From UBA6168 sp041741095 (lineage in GTDB: Bacteria > Bacteroidota > Bacteroidia > Chitinophagales > Saprospiraceae), in contig JBGSKQ010000117.1 of assembly GCA_041741095.1 (NCBI GenBank), forward strand, positions 23,397 to 87,396: a DNA stretch of 64,000 bases, written 5' to 3'. The notes beneath the pieces were generated by a model. That model did no database searches, was not told the origin of the DNA, and saw only the letters and a list, made by a program, of their open reading frames with translations. The position numbers and the translations under genes are program-made. Of this stretch, positions 25,331 to 34,510 are shown one piece after another (positions within the stretch are counted from its first letter, which is position 1; each line of letters starts with the position of its first letter).

Positions 25331-27340
25331 ATGACCCTCGACTCCGCAAAAAACGCACTTAAAAAATACTTCGGCTATGATGCTTTCCGGCCCATACAGG
25401 CGGAGGTGATACAGGCTATTTTCCAAAAAAAAGATGTGCTGCTGTTGATGCCGACCGGGGGTGGCAAATCTGTATGCTACCAAGTGCCAGCGGTAACGAT
25501 GGAAGGTACCTGCGTGGTGGTGTCGCCGCTGATTTCTTTGATGAAAGACCAGGTGGAAGCCTTGAAATCCAATGGCATTAAGGCGGCTTTTTTGAACAGT
25601 TCGATCTCCTACCAGGCCCAACGAGAAGTGGAGAACGACATGTACAACGGACGCCTCGACCTGCTCTATACATCGCCGGAAAAAATGGCCTCACAGGAGT
25701 TTTTGCCATTGCTGAAAGCCTGTAAAATAAGCCTCTTTGCCATTGATGAGGCACATTGTATCTCCGCATGGGGGCATGATTTCAGGCCAGAATACCGGCA
25801 GTTGCGTTTTTTGAAAAAGTCTTTCCCCAATGTGCCGGTCATCGCCGTTACGGCCACTGCCGACAAATTGACCCGCAAGGACATCGCCCAACAATTGGAA
25901 CTGGACAGCCCGGAAAAGTTCGTGGCTTCTTTCGACCGCCCCAACCTCCACCTGGAAGTCAGGCCGGGACGTAGGCGGATGGAGCAGATTTTGCATTTTT
26001 TGAAAATGCACCCCGACCAGCCCGGCATCGTCTATTGCTTGGCGAGGAAAACGACGGAATCGGTGGCGGAAAAACTGCGGGAAAATGGCGTCAATGCAGA
26101 TTGCTATCATGCGGGACTGGACGACCGGCAACGCTCCAAAGTGCAGGAGGATTTTATACAAGACAGGACGACGGTCATCTGCGCCACCGTTGCCTTCGGC
26201 ATGGGCATTGACAAAAGCAATGTGCGCTGGATTATCCATTATAATTTGCCCAAAAACATCGAAAGCTATTACCAGGAAATAGGCCGGGCGGGACGTGACG
26301 GCTCCGATGCGCAGACCTTGCTTTTTTACAGCGCGGGCGATTTGATGACGCTGCGTGATTTTGTCCACCAGGGCGACAACCCACACCGAGATATCCACTT
26401 GGCCAAATTGGACCGCATGTACCAGTTTGCCACTTCCATGATGTGCCGCCGTAAAATCCTGTTGAATTATTTCAACGAAACCATGCAACAAGACTGCGGG
26501 AACTGCGACGTTTGCGACAATCCGCCCCAATATTTTGACGGAACCATACTCGCTCAGAAAGCGCTTTCGGCGGTGACCCGGCTACAGGAACAAGTCGGCA
26601 CAGGCATGGTGGTAGATGTGCTTCGTGGCTCAAAAAGCTACCACCTCCTGGCCAGTGGGTTTGATAAAATAAAAACCTACGGCGCAGGCAAAGACATCCG
26701 GCAAGAGGACTGGTTTTTCTACCTGGAACAAATGGTGAATCAAGGGCTGTTAGAAATCGCATACGACGACCACAACAAAGTCAGGCTCACCGAAGCCAGC
26801 AAGGCCGTGCTTTTCGATGGGCAAAAAGTACAGTTGGTAAAAGCGGAAATTGTGCAAAAACGACGGGAAGAAGAGGAGGCCAAGTCAGCCAGAAAGCCCA
26901 GGCCAGCGAGCGAACGAAGGCGGGTCAGGGACGAGTTGTTTGAACACCTGCGCCACCATCGTTTAGAAATTGCACGTGACAAAGGTGTGCCGCCTTATAT
27001 CGTTTTTTCGGATGCCACGCTGGAAGAAATGGCCGCTGAACGACCCACCTCTGAGGCTGAATTGGCTAAAATAAGCGGGGTCGGAGAACTTAAACTCCGG
27101 GAATACGGACAGGTTTTCCTCGACGCTATCCAATACTTTTTGTTGTCAGAAAAAAATTCAATGGGCGGTCAAAATTTACCCGATTATTCCAAGCCCAGCC
27201 AAGCATGGACAGAGAAAGAAGACAGCCTTTTGTTGCTGATGTACAAAAAGGGGGCTTCGGTGGAAGAAGCTGCCGCCGAGTTGAAAAGGAAACCAGGTGC
27301 CGTAGGCTGGCGCTTGAAAAAACTGGTGGTTGTAGAATAA
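25331..27340 (+). CDS. recQ: ATP-dependent DNA helicase RecQ
   Basis: The 669-residue protein has the helicase core at residues 1-340, with Walker A MPTGGGKS (about 40-47), the DEAH box in FAIDEAHCISAWGHDFRPEY and motif VI QEIGRAGRDG. The zinc-binding RQC region carries four cysteines (CRRKI ... CGNCDVC), followed by a winged helix. An HRDC domain spans about 525-600 (RRVRDELFEHLRHHRLEIAR), and an extra C-terminal helical segment runs from 620 (AWTEKEDSLLLLMYKKGAS). RecQ unwinds 3'-to-5' and acts in recombination and replication-fork repair. The gene ends one base before the stop of the convergent purC gene. It is complete, with all motifs present. Confidence 0.97.
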   Translation: MTLDSAKNALKKYFGYDAFRPIQAEVIQAIFQKKDVLLLMPTGGGKSVCYQVPAVTMEGTCVVVSPLISLMKDQVEALKSNGIKAAFLNSSISYQAQREVENDMYNGRLDLLYTSPEKMASQEFLPLLKACKISLFAIDEAHCISAWGHDFRPEYRQLRFLKKSFPNVPVIAVTATADKLTRKDIAQQLELDSPEKFVASFDRPNLHLEVRPGRRRMEQILHFLKMHPDQPGIVYCLARKTTESVAEKLRENGVNADCYHAGLDDRQRSKVQEDFIQDRTTVICATVAFGMGIDKSNVRWIIHYNLPKNIESYYQEIGRAGRDGSDAQTLLFYSAGDLMTLRDFVHQGDNPHRDIHLAKLDRMYQFATSMMCRRKILLNYFNETMQQDCGNCDVCDNPPQYFDGTILAQKALSAVTRLQEQVGTGMVVDVLRGSKSYHLLASGFDKIKTYGAGKDIRQEDWFFYLEQMVNQGLLEIAYDDHNKVRLTEASKAVLFDGQKVQLVKAEIVQKRREEEEAKSARKPRPASERRRVRDELFEHLRHHRLEIARDKGVPPYIVFSDATLEEMAAERPTSEAELAKISGVGELKLREYGQVFLDAIQYFLLSEKNSMGGQNLPDYSKPSQAWTEKEDSLLLLMYKKGASVEEAAAELKRKPGAVGWRLKKLVVVE

Positions 27341-27341
27341 A

Positions 27342-28295
27342 TCAGGCCTCCAGGTACTTTAAAATATTGCGCTCAATTCGTTTTACAATATCCGTCGTTT
27401 CTATCCTATCAAATTCCTGCCCCGTCAGTTTTTCAAACAATTCAATGTAGCGCTCGGAAACCTGTTCCACAAACACATCGGGCATTACAGGCATCAAATC
27501 TTCGTCACGGCCCTGGAAGCCGTGGGCCATGAGCCATTCCCGCACAAATTCCTTGGAAAGTTGCTTTTGTTGCTCCCCATTTGCCTGCCTTTCTTCATAG
27601 CCATCCAGGTAAAAATAGCGGGAGCTGTCGGGCGTGTGGATTTCATCAATCAAATAAATAACGCCCTCTTTTTTGCCAAATTCATACTTGGTGTCCACCA
27701 AAATCAAACCCTGTTTGGCGGCCATCTCGGTGCCACGCTGGAAGAGTGCGAGGGCATATTTTTCCAAAATTTCATAGTCGGCTGCCGATACGATGTTTTT
27801 GCCAATGATGTCTTCCCGTGAAATGTCTTCGTCGTGGCCCTCGTCGGCCTTGGTGGCCGGGGTGATAATGGGCGTCGGGAAACGGTCGTGTTCCTTCATG
27901 CCTTCTGGCAAAGCCACCCCGCAGAGTTCCCGTTTTCCCGATTTATAAGTCCGCCAGGAATGGCCGGTCAGGTAGGCCCTCACCACCATTTCTATGCGAA
28001 AAGGCTCGCAGCGGTGGCCGACAGCCACGTTGGGATCGGGCGTAGCGATGAGCCAATTTGGGCAAATATCCTGGGTGGAGCGCAGGAAATAGGCCGCTAT
28101 CTGATTGAGTACCTGGCCTTTGTAAGGGATGGGGCGTGGCAGTATGTAGTCGAAAGCCGAAATGCGATCCGAGGCCACCATGACCAACAAATCGCCGATG
28201 CTGTAAACATCCCTGACCTTGCCTTTGTAAACGCCTGTTTGGCCTGGCAAATGAAAATCTGTTCCTGCTACCGACCTTTTTTCTATAGAAACCAT
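27342..28295 (-). CDS. purC: Phosphoribosylaminoimidazole-succinocarboxamide synthase
   Basis: The 317-residue enzyme joins aspartate to CAIR with ATP in step 8 of purine synthesis, in the cytoplasm. Recognisable family stretches are YKGKVRDVYSIGDLLVMVAS near the start, SAFDYILPRPIPYKGQVLNQ, the nucleotide and substrate region RCEPFRIEMVVRAYLTGHSW, and YLIDEIHTPDSSRYFYLDGY near the active site. The length is that of the long, yeast ADE1-like form. It converges on recQ with one base between the stops. A strong terminator of the upstream gene lies just before its start, so it is probably a separate transcription unit. Confidence 0.97.
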   Translation of the reverse strand: MVSIEKRSVAGTDFHLPGQTGVYKGKVRDVYSIGDLLVMVASDRISAFDYILPRPIPYKGQVLNQIAAYFLRSTQDICPNWLIATPDPNVAVGHRCEPFRIEMVVRAYLTGHSWRTYKSGKRELCGVALPEGMKEHDRFPTPIITPATKADEGHDEDISREDIIGKNIVSAADYEILEKYALALFQRGTEMAAKQGLILVDTKYEFGKKEGVIYLIDEIHTPDSSRYFYLDGYEERQANGEQQKQLSKEFVREWLMAHGFQGRDEDLMPVMPDVFVEQVSERYIELFEKLTGQEFDRIETTDIVKRIERNILKYLEA

Positions 28296-28313
28296 GCTGT
28301 TTTAAATTTCAGG

Positions 28314-28321
28314 CAAATGTA
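28314..28321 (-). promoter_or_regulatory. Candidate -7 promoter box of purC (TACATTTG)
   Basis: On the minus strand TACATTTG fits TAnnTTTG and lies 18 bases upstream of the purC ATG, directly after the terminator of the preceding gene. A -33 box is not evident because the terminator stem occupies that position. Confidence 0.38.
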
Positions 28322-28323
28322 GT

Positions 28324-28382
28324 TTTTCCCCAAAAAAGAAAGCCCGGCAAGCTGCTTGCCGGGCTTTCTTTTTTGGGGAAAA
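28324..28382 (-). terminator. Very long perfect terminator hairpin (28-bp stem)
   Basis: The sequence is a perfect 28-bp inverted repeat around the 3-nt loop ctg, with core agcccggcaag/cttgccgggct and flanking A6/T6 runs. It lies 4 bases after the stop at 28387 and is symmetric, so it could work in both directions. Confidence 0.85.
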
Positions 28383-28386
28383 TGCA

Positions 28387-28824
28387 TTATAAATCTTTCA
28401 CGGAGTTGCGGTCGCTGATGATGTCTTTTAGTTCTTTCAGCATTTCGTACTGGTGGGGCAATACCCGTTTGAAGGCTTCCTTCACCGCCACGAAGGTCCC
28501 TTTTTCCATCACATCGGGGATGATCTGCTTGATTTGGTCTTTCATAAACTGGACATCCTCCATGACCAGGGACTTGAGCGAAGGGATGTCGTGCCAATCG
28601 CCTTCTACTGCAAAGCCTTCTTCCACTGCTCCGTCCGATTGCTGGACAGGGTCAAGGGCAATGAATTTGTCATCTTTGGGCAAGGGCAAAGCAGCCGCCT
28701 TGCTCATATTTTGCTGTGGCAGTTCCCATTTCTCACCGTTGTTTTCCCGGTTGAGCATGAACACCTCCAATCCTTTTTCCCGGATTCGGTAGATGATGAG
28801 ACTGGCCGTTTTAGCTATTTCCAT
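28387..28824 (-). CDS. Nudix-like protein lacking a Nudix box
   Basis: The 145-residue protein starts MEIAKTASLIIYRIREKGLE, followed by EVFMLN and KWELPQQN, which look like the first strands of a Nudix domain (the 'kWelPqG' turn). The catalytic REXXEEXG helix is absent; the region after it is VEEGFAVEGDWHDIPSLKSL. The second half is helical (VMEDVQFMKDQIKQIIPDVM). There is no signal peptide, so it is cytoplasmic. It is probably a catalytically inactive or repurposed Nudix fold. It stands alone, with its own terminator 4 bases after the stop. Function unknown. Confidence 0.7.
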   Translation of the reverse strand: MEIAKTASLIIYRIREKGLEVFMLNRENNGEKWELPQQNMSKAAALPLPKDDKFIALDPVQQSDGAVEEGFAVEGDWHDIPSLKSLVMEDVQFMKDQIKQIIPDVMEKGTFVAVKEAFKRVLPHQYEMLKELKDIISDRNSVKDL

Positions 28825-28959
28825 TTTTGTGTCTAAATTATAACTGTCGGTATAACAGGGTTATCTGGTTTTGGTTTTTTGGTGGGGCAAAGAAAGGTAG
28901 TTTTTTAAAAATACTGCCTATGAAAGGTGAAATTCTCAAGCAGCAAGGATAAAGCCACT

Positions 28960-29760
28960 TCAGCCACCCAACTCCCTCGCCCTCCCAAAAGCAGCTTCCG
29001 CACCTGCAATGATGTCTTGATAAAGCGCCGTTTGAGAAAAGGAAGCCAAGGCAGCTTCTGTTGTCCCACCTTTGGAAGCCACTTTTTTGATCCACTCGCC
29101 GCAAGAAAAATCGGATTGATGAAAAAGATCAATCGCCCCCTGGAAAGTTTGGCTGACCAGTAGTTCCGCTTCCGAATCCTTGAAACCCAATCGCTGGGCA
29201 GCTTCGATCAGGGCATTCATAAAAAACCAAACGTAGGCTGGGCCACTGCCGGAAATGGCGGTCGCTGCGTCAATCAGTCGTTCGTCGCTGACGTAGATGC
29301 TTTTTCCGGTGGTGTTGATGAGGTTTTGCACCATCACCAGTTCAATACGGGTCACCTCGTCGGTGGAAGTAAAGGCGGTCATGCCTTTGCCGATCTGGGC
29401 GGGCAGGTTGGGCATGGCCCGGATGATTTTCGATATGACCAAGCCTTTGGCAATGTTTTCCATTTTTACCCCGGCCATGATGGAGAGAAAGACCTGCTGC
29501 GGATCCACCATCGGGTGGATGTTGTCGAAAAGGGCAGGTGCATCCTGTGGTTTTACGGCCAAAATGATGAGGTCTGCTTGCGACATACATTCCTCTGGGT
29601 TTTTGCAAACAGAACCCACATCCAGCTTTTCCAAATCGGGCCATTTTTCCTGTGATTTTTCCAAAATCATCAGGTCGTTTTTGGTGGTAATGTGGGAGCG
29701 CAGGAAACTGTGGGCGTAGGTCATGCCCATGTTGCCGCCGCCGATGATGAGGATTTTCAT
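28960..29760 (-). CDS. proC: Pyrroline-5-carboxylate reductase
   Basis: The 266-residue enzyme reduces 1-pyrroline-5-carboxylate to proline with NAD(P)H, the last step of proline synthesis. The Rossmann motif IIGGGNMG is at residues 4-11. LAVKPQDAPALFDNIHPMVD follows in the central domain. The signature region DAATAISGSGPAYVWFFMNA carries the substrate-binding residues, and the C-terminal dimerisation helices end in GAEAAFGRARELG. Length is normal. It is a stand-alone gene; a 135-base gap separates it from the Nudix-like gene downstream. Confidence 0.96.
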   Translation of the reverse strand: MKILIIGGGNMGMTYAHSFLRSHITTKNDLMILEKSQEKWPDLEKLDVGSVCKNPEECMSQADLIILAVKPQDAPALFDNIHPMVDPQQVFLSIMAGVKMENIAKGLVISKIIRAMPNLPAQIGKGMTAFTSTDEVTRIELVMVQNLINTTGKSIYVSDERLIDAATAISGSGPAYVWFFMNALIEAAQRLGFKDSEAELLVSQTFQGAIDLFHQSDFSCGEWIKKVASKGGTTEAALASFSQTALYQDIIAGAEAAFGRARELGG

Positions 29761-30118
29761 GTATGGAAAAATTGATGAGAATAATAAAGCTGTTCGTATT
29801 GAATAATTTGAATTCTACAAGTGCTTGATTTCGGAACTTACTGAAGCGTACAAGTCGCTTTTGTCAGTGCCATCAGCAAACTGCACCGTCATGTTTGAGT
29901 ACTCCTGATGTTAAAGCACTTGTCCTGGTTTTTCGGGAATGGCTTTGCCAATAACAAAAAAGGCGGTTAAACCTGCAAACATGTTGTGAGAATTTGCTGC
30001 AATCTTCAGTTACTTTCTGTTGCTAAATAATTTGGTAAAAATGCTTAGGACTGAGGCAGGGAAAGCATAGCTTTAACGAAAGAATAGACCGTCTTTGTTT
30101 CAATAAAATGCCACTAAA
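29761..30118. other. Intergenic region between divergent genes, possible coding relic
   Basis: About 360 bases lie between divergent proC and the isoaspartyl peptidase, so both promoters should be here. On the minus strand two short frames look protein-like: one starts MFAGLTAFFVIGKAIPEKPG (about 29914-29985). The next reads EYSNMTVQFADGTDKSDLYA and ends near 29820. They may be relics of one broken gene; I recognise no family. Confidence 0.4.
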
Positions 30119-31162
30119 ATGCACTATTGTCAAAGTATCCTCCTTTTAATCATTGGTAGCTCCTTTTTTGCCTGTTCTACCACACACAACCCAGAAAAGA
30201 TGAACGCAAGTTTTGACAAAAACAAAAAAGCCGAATATGCCATCGTCATCCACGGCGGGGCAGGCACCATCCTAAAAGCTGATTTGACACCAGCCCAGGA
30301 GGCCGAATACCTCAAGGCCCTCAATGGAGCTTTGGACATTGGCGAGGCGATTTTGAAAGGAGGTGGAACTGCTTTGGAAGCAGTGGAAAAAACGATTTCA
30401 TTTTTAGAAGACAACCCATTGTTCAATGCCGGAAAAGGGGCCGTTTTCACCCATGCTGGCACGGTGGAACTGGATGCCTCGGTGATGGACGGAGCCAGCC
30501 AAAATGCAGGGGCGGTCGGCGGTGTCAACATCGTCAAAAACCCTATTCGGGCGGCCATTGCTGTCATGCAAAAATCCCCGCATGTCATGCTCACGGGAAA
30601 AGGGGCGGACGAGTTTGCCATCGAACAGGGGCTTGACACGGTGCCAAATTCCTATTTCCACACGGAGCGCCGATGGGAATCTTTGCAAAAATTGAAGGCC
30701 AAGGAAAACAACAAATCGGGCATGGTGACGGAACTGTCAGAATCCAAATTTGGCACGGTGGGCTGCGTGGCGCTCGACAAAAATGGGAACATCGTGGCAG
30801 GAACTTCAACGGGCGGCATGACCAACAAACGCTGGGGACGGGTGGGCGACTCTCCTATTATTGGTGCTGGAACTTATGCTGACAACAAGACTTGCGGGGT
30901 GTCCTGCACGGGGCATGGCGAGTTTTTTATCCGGTATGCCGTGGCGCACGATGTGGCAGCAAGGATGGAGTATCTAAAGGAGAACGTGGTGGAAGCTTCG
31001 GATTTTGTCATCAATAAAAAACTGAAGGAAAAGGGCGGCGAAGGGGGTTTGATTGCCCTCGACAACAAAGGAAACATTGCCATGCCCTTCAATTCGGAAG
31101 GCATGTACAGGGGCTTCGCCAAGCCAGGTCAGCGAGTGGTAAAAATTTATAAAGAACAATGA
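30119..31162 (+). CDS. Isoaspartyl peptidase/L-asparaginase (Ntn-hydrolase)
   Basis: This 347-residue plant-type asparaginase has a lipoprotein-like signal (MHYCQSILLLIIGSSFFAC). The alpha subunit begins at AIVIHGGAGTI (about residue 42), with NPLFNAGKGAVFTHAGTVEL in the substrate region. The autoproteolysis site is at SKFGTVGCVALDKNGN, where the Thr becomes the N-terminal nucleophile. Further motifs are GTSTGGMTNKRWGRVGDSPI and CTGHGEFFIR. It removes isoaspartyl residues from peptides or hydrolyses asparagine, here in the periplasm or at the outer membrane. Length is normal for the family plus a signal. It is followed, 120 bases on, by an unrelated signalling gene. Confidence 0.95.
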   Translation: MHYCQSILLLIIGSSFFACSTTHNPEKMNASFDKNKKAEYAIVIHGGAGTILKADLTPAQEAEYLKALNGALDIGEAILKGGGTALEAVEKTISFLEDNPLFNAGKGAVFTHAGTVELDASVMDGASQNAGAVGGVNIVKNPIRAAIAVMQKSPHVMLTGKGADEFAIEQGLDTVPNSYFHTERRWESLQKLKAKENNKSGMVTELSESKFGTVGCVALDKNGNIVAGTSTGGMTNKRWGRVGDSPIIGAGTYADNKTCGVSCTGHGEFFIRYAVAHDVAARMEYLKENVVEASDFVINKKLKEKGGEGGLIALDNKGNIAMPFNSEGMYRGFAKPGQRVVKIYKEQ

Positions 31163-31282
31163 GTTTTCGCATGGTGTAACAAATAATGCAACAAGCTTCG
31201 GATTTGTGGGCAAGCGGCATTGTATTTGCCCAATAAAATTTGCCCCTCCCTAATAGAAAATGCTTCAAACTCCGCTTTCAAG

Positions 31283-32722
31283 ATGAAAAATCCGTTGCGC
31301 TTCAACCAGCTATTGCTACCCTTTCATTGCAGTTTTGCCCCCTTCTTCCTGTTTATCAACAATCAACTCATACTGATTGCCTTGATAGGCGGGGTAGGAT
31401 TTCTTGTTTATTACTTTTTAGACCGGGAGAAAGATTTAAAAAAGACCCTTCAAAACAAAAACGACGAAATAGCCTCCCTAAAGCAAGAATTGGAATCTGC
31501 CAACCAGCAATTGCAGGAAAAAAATACCAGCCTTGATTTGCTGAACAAAAAATTGGTCAGCGAAATATCCGAGCGTGAAAACGCAGAAAAATTTTCCTTT
31601 GCACGTGACCGCTTTGTAGTTTCCGTGAGCAACAAAATGCGCAGCCCGCTCAATACTATCAGCAATTTGACGCATTTTTTGTTGGAAAACTCGCCGATGG
31701 AAAACCAGGCGGAACCTTTGCGCAACCTGCAATTTGCCGCCAATGACCTGGTGGTGTTCATTAACGACATCTTGAATTATTCAAAAATAGAAGCCGGCAA
31801 ACTCAACCTGTCCGAACGTGCCTTCAGCCCTTCCAAATGCCTGGGCGACCTGGCCCATCGTTTTGAACAAAAGGCCAAGGAAAAGGGGCTTTTGTTCCAC
31901 TTTGAAATGAGCGAAAACATACCTGCCAGACTGGTGGGCGATCAAGCCCGATTGATACAAATATCCACCAACCTGATTTCCAACCTCATGTCCCAAACAG
32001 ACGAGGGCATGGTGGATGTCCATATTTCTGTGGTGAACCCCAAGTGGAGCACGGTGATGTTCAAAATATTGGTCAGCGGCACGGACAAAGGGAAAAGCCT
32101 GCAGTCGCTGGAAGTTTTGCAAAACCCTATTCAGGATGATACCGAGCTTCAGGGCTACGAGAGCCAACAGCTTTCCATGGCGATTGCCAAACGGCTGATC
32201 GAGTTGCAAAATGGTACACTGGAAGTGGAATCCCGTGCCAGTATGGGCACCTCGTTTATCGTGAATTTGCCCTTTAAAAATGCCGATAATGATAAGCCCA
32301 ACAGCAACCAGAACCGCCTGGACAACTACTCCGATCTGAGGGGTAACAGGGTGCTGATAGTAGAAGACAACAAGGTAAACCAATTGGTGGTGGCCAACCT
32401 CTTGCGCAAATTGGGCATGGAAGTAACCACTGCCGACAATGGCCTTTTGGCCCTGGATGAATTTGACAAAAACGATTTTGACCTGGTGCTGATGGACGTG
32501 CAAATGCCCGAAATGGATGGCTACCGGGCCACCGCCGAAATGCGCCGCCACCCCGATCAAAACAAAAGCGATGTGCCCATCATCGCCCTTACTTCTTCTG
32601 CCTTCCTCACGGCCAAGGAAAAAGCCAAGCTCTTTGGCATGAACGACCATGTGGGCAAACCTTTCAGCCCAGAGGAGTTATTGGAAAGAATCAGCAGTTG
32701 TTTGGCGTATTGTAAGGGGTGA
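31283..32722 (+). CDS. Degenerate histidine kinase fused to an intact receiver domain
   Basis: The start at 31283 (MKNPLRFNQLLLPF) is preferred over a TTG at 31220 because it begins just before the membrane helix (about 27-45). The protein has 479 residues. A coiled coil spans 48-105 and a dimerisation domain begins at about 108. The H box reads VSVSNKMRSPLNTISN, with Asn117 where the phospho-acceptor His should be. The ATPase domain keeps its general outline but lacks DxGxG (here VSGTDKGKS) and GLGL (here QQLSMAI). The receiver (355-475) is intact, with Asp405 in LVLMDVQMPEMDG and Lys459. It probably cannot autophosphorylate and acts as a membrane scaffold whose receiver is phosphorylated by another kinase. 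Confidence 0.85.
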   Translation: MKNPLRFNQLLLPFHCSFAPFFLFINNQLILIALIGGVGFLVYYFLDREKDLKKTLQNKNDEIASLKQELESANQQLQEKNTSLDLLNKKLVSEISERENAEKFSFARDRFVVSVSNKMRSPLNTISNLTHFLLENSPMENQAEPLRNLQFAANDLVVFINDILNYSKIEAGKLNLSERAFSPSKCLGDLAHRFEQKAKEKGLLFHFEMSENIPARLVGDQARLIQISTNLISNLMSQTDEGMVDVHISVVNPKWSTVMFKILVSGTDKGKSLQSLEVLQNPIQDDTELQGYESQQLSMAIAKRLIELQNGTLEVESRASMGTSFIVNLPFKNADNDKPNSNQNRLDNYSDLRGNRVLIVEDNKVNQLVVANLLRKLGMEVTTADNGLLALDEFDKNDFDLVLMDVQMPEMDGYRATAEMRRHPDQNKSDVPIIALTSSAFLTAKEKAKLFGMNDHVGKPFSPEELLERISSCLAYCKG

Positions 32723-33186
32723 GAATAAATGGTTAAATGGCTGGATGGCTTGCAGGATAGTAGCACGTCAGCCATTTAACCATATAACCATCCAACCATT
32801 TAACCATCCAATCACTTTCGTCTATCAAATTGCCAAGTATTTCCAACGACTTTACAGTTTTGGATGAATTTTCTGAATTTCGCTCGCCTTTTTACAAAGG
32901 CAATGTGTTGCCCTTTTTGACCTTTGTGCAACGTTGCCTCAATTTACCTATCTATCATTACTTGGATGCTGAACATGGAAAATTGCCAGTTTCTTCGTCC
33001 AAAAGATTAGTGCGTTGTTATTTAAGTTTTATAAACAGGTGTTTGGGGCGGAACGCCCCAATTCCGATAGCTATCGGAACCTCTCCCGACGAGCCGCCAA
33101 AAGGCGGCGAGGAGGGGAAAGTTCGCAAAGCTTAATTTACAATGTATTCAGTTTCTTGTAACTAACGTTTTATGGTATTTATGACA
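32723..33186. other. Intergenic region with inverted repeat and palindromes
   Basis: A 15-bp perfect inverted repeat (atggttaaatggctg, 32729-32743, with cagccatttaaccat, 32769-32783) is followed by more catttaaccatcc words. At 33062-33079 is the perfect 18-bp palindrome ttccgatagctatcggaa, and at 33093-33108 the hairpin gccgcc-aaaa-ggcggc. A 101-codon open frame from 32830 (FRSPFYKGNVLPFLTFVQRC) looks partly protein-like but its end runs through the palindromes. I treat it as a possible relic. Confidence 0.5.
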
Positions 33187-34509
33187 ATGAAAAAAAATAT
33201 CCTAACCATCGCATGTTTGCTGGCGGGGCTGATCAGCCTGAATGCCCAGATGAACAAAATCAACTTTGTGGAATATGACCTGGACAATGGCCTCCACGTC
33301 ATCCTCCACGAAGACCATTCGACGCCTATCGTAGCCGTTTCCGTGCTGTACCACGTGGGATCGAAAAACGAAAAACCCAACCGCACGGGCTTTGCCCACT
33401 TCTTTGAGCACCTGTTGTTTGAAGGTTCTGAAAACATTGGCAGGGGCGAGTTTGACGATTACATCCAGCAGGCGGGGGGCACCAATAATGCCAATACTAC
33501 ACAGGATCGCACTTTTTATTATGACCTGCTGCCATCCAATCAGTTGGCACTTGGACTATGGTTGGAATCTGAAAGAATGTTACATGCCAAGGTGGATGCC
33601 AAAGGTATTGAAACACAGCGTCAAGTAGTTAAAGAAGAGCGGCGAATGAGAATCGAAAATCAGCCGTACGGTACTATTTTTGAAGAAACTATGAAAAGAG
33701 CTTATAAAAAACATCCGTACCAGTGGACTCCCATTGGCTCCATGGCCCACCTGGACGCCGCCGAAGAGCAGGACTATAAGCATTTTTATGAGGAATTTTA
33801 TGTGCCAAACAATGCCACTTTGTCCATAGCCGGCGATATCAATATTGAAGAGGCAAAAGCGCAGATCAAGCAATATTTTGGCGGCATTCCAAAGAAAAAA
33901 GAGCCATTCCGGCCTAACATTACCGAACCTGCCCTAACCAAGGAAGTGCGTGATACGGTGTTCGACAATATCCAATTGCCCGCTGTGATTCAGACCTACC
34001 GCATCCCGGAGCAAGGTTCGGAAGATTTCTACGCTGTGTCCCTGCTCGGCCAATTGCTGTCACAAGGTGAAAGCTCCCGGTTTAATAAAGTATTGGTGGA
34101 TGAAAAACAATTGGCAGTTTTCGTGGGCAACTTCCCGATTTCAATGGAAGATCCTGGCGTATCCATCGCATTTGGCGTTTGCAATGCGGGCATTGACCCA
34201 AAAGAATTGGAAGCCAATATGGATGCGGAAATAGAGCGCACCCACAAGGAACTCATCACGGAAGAAGAATTCCAAAAGCTGCGCAACCAGGTGGAAAACG
34301 ACTTTGTGACCGCCAATTCTACGGTAGCTGGCATCGCAGAAAGCCTCGCCAATTACCACACCTATTTTGGCGACGCCAACCTGATCAACAACGAAATTGA
34401 CCGCTACCTGAAAGTGACCCGTGAGGACATCCAGCGGGTGGCCAAGAAATATTTCAACAAAAACAACCGGGTGGTGCTGTATTATTTGCCGAAACCCAGC
34501 AATCCGTGA
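33187..34509 (+). CDS. M16 family zinc peptidase with intact catalytic site
   Basis: The third in-frame ATG, at 33187, is chosen because it begins the signal peptide (MKKNILTIACLLAGLISLNAQ). The protein has about 440 residues. The inverted zinc motif HFFEH is at 71-75, and the third ligand is Glu151 (or Glu150) in VVKEERRMR. The two M16 halves follow (VYDTVFDN-type second domain: VRDTVFDNIQLPAVIQTYRI). It is a periplasmic peptidase of the pitrilysin/processing-peptidase type. The next gene encodes the non-catalytic partner, as in other bacterial M16 heterodimers. The operon spacing is 175 bases and contains only repeats. Confidence 0.92.
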   Translation: MKKNILTIACLLAGLISLNAQMNKINFVEYDLDNGLHVILHEDHSTPIVAVSVLYHVGSKNEKPNRTGFAHFFEHLLFEGSENIGRGEFDDYIQQAGGTNNANTTQDRTFYYDLLPSNQLALGLWLESERMLHAKVDAKGIETQRQVVKEERRMRIENQPYGTIFEETMKRAYKKHPYQWTPIGSMAHLDAAEEQDYKHFYEEFYVPNNATLSIAGDINIEEAKAQIKQYFGGIPKKKEPFRPNITEPALTKEVRDTVFDNIQLPAVIQTYRIPEQGSEDFYAVSLLGQLLSQGESSRFNKVLVDEKQLAVFVGNFPISMEDPGVSIAFGVCNAGIDPKELEANMDAEIERTHKELITEEEFQKLRNQVENDFVTANSTVAGIAESLANYHTYFGDANLINNEIDRYLKVTREDIQRVAKKYFNKNNRVVLYYLPKPSNP

Positions 34510-34510
34510 T

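Noticed and set aside
28838..29104. Minus-strand frame overlapping the 3' end of proC
   Set aside because: It overlaps proC in another frame and its translation is Leu/Phe/Cys-rich without features.
32830..33135. 101-codon frame as a real gene
   Set aside because: It starts with TTG, ends through the cgatagctatcg palindrome and the gccgcc hairpin, and has no recognisable domain; at most it is a relic.
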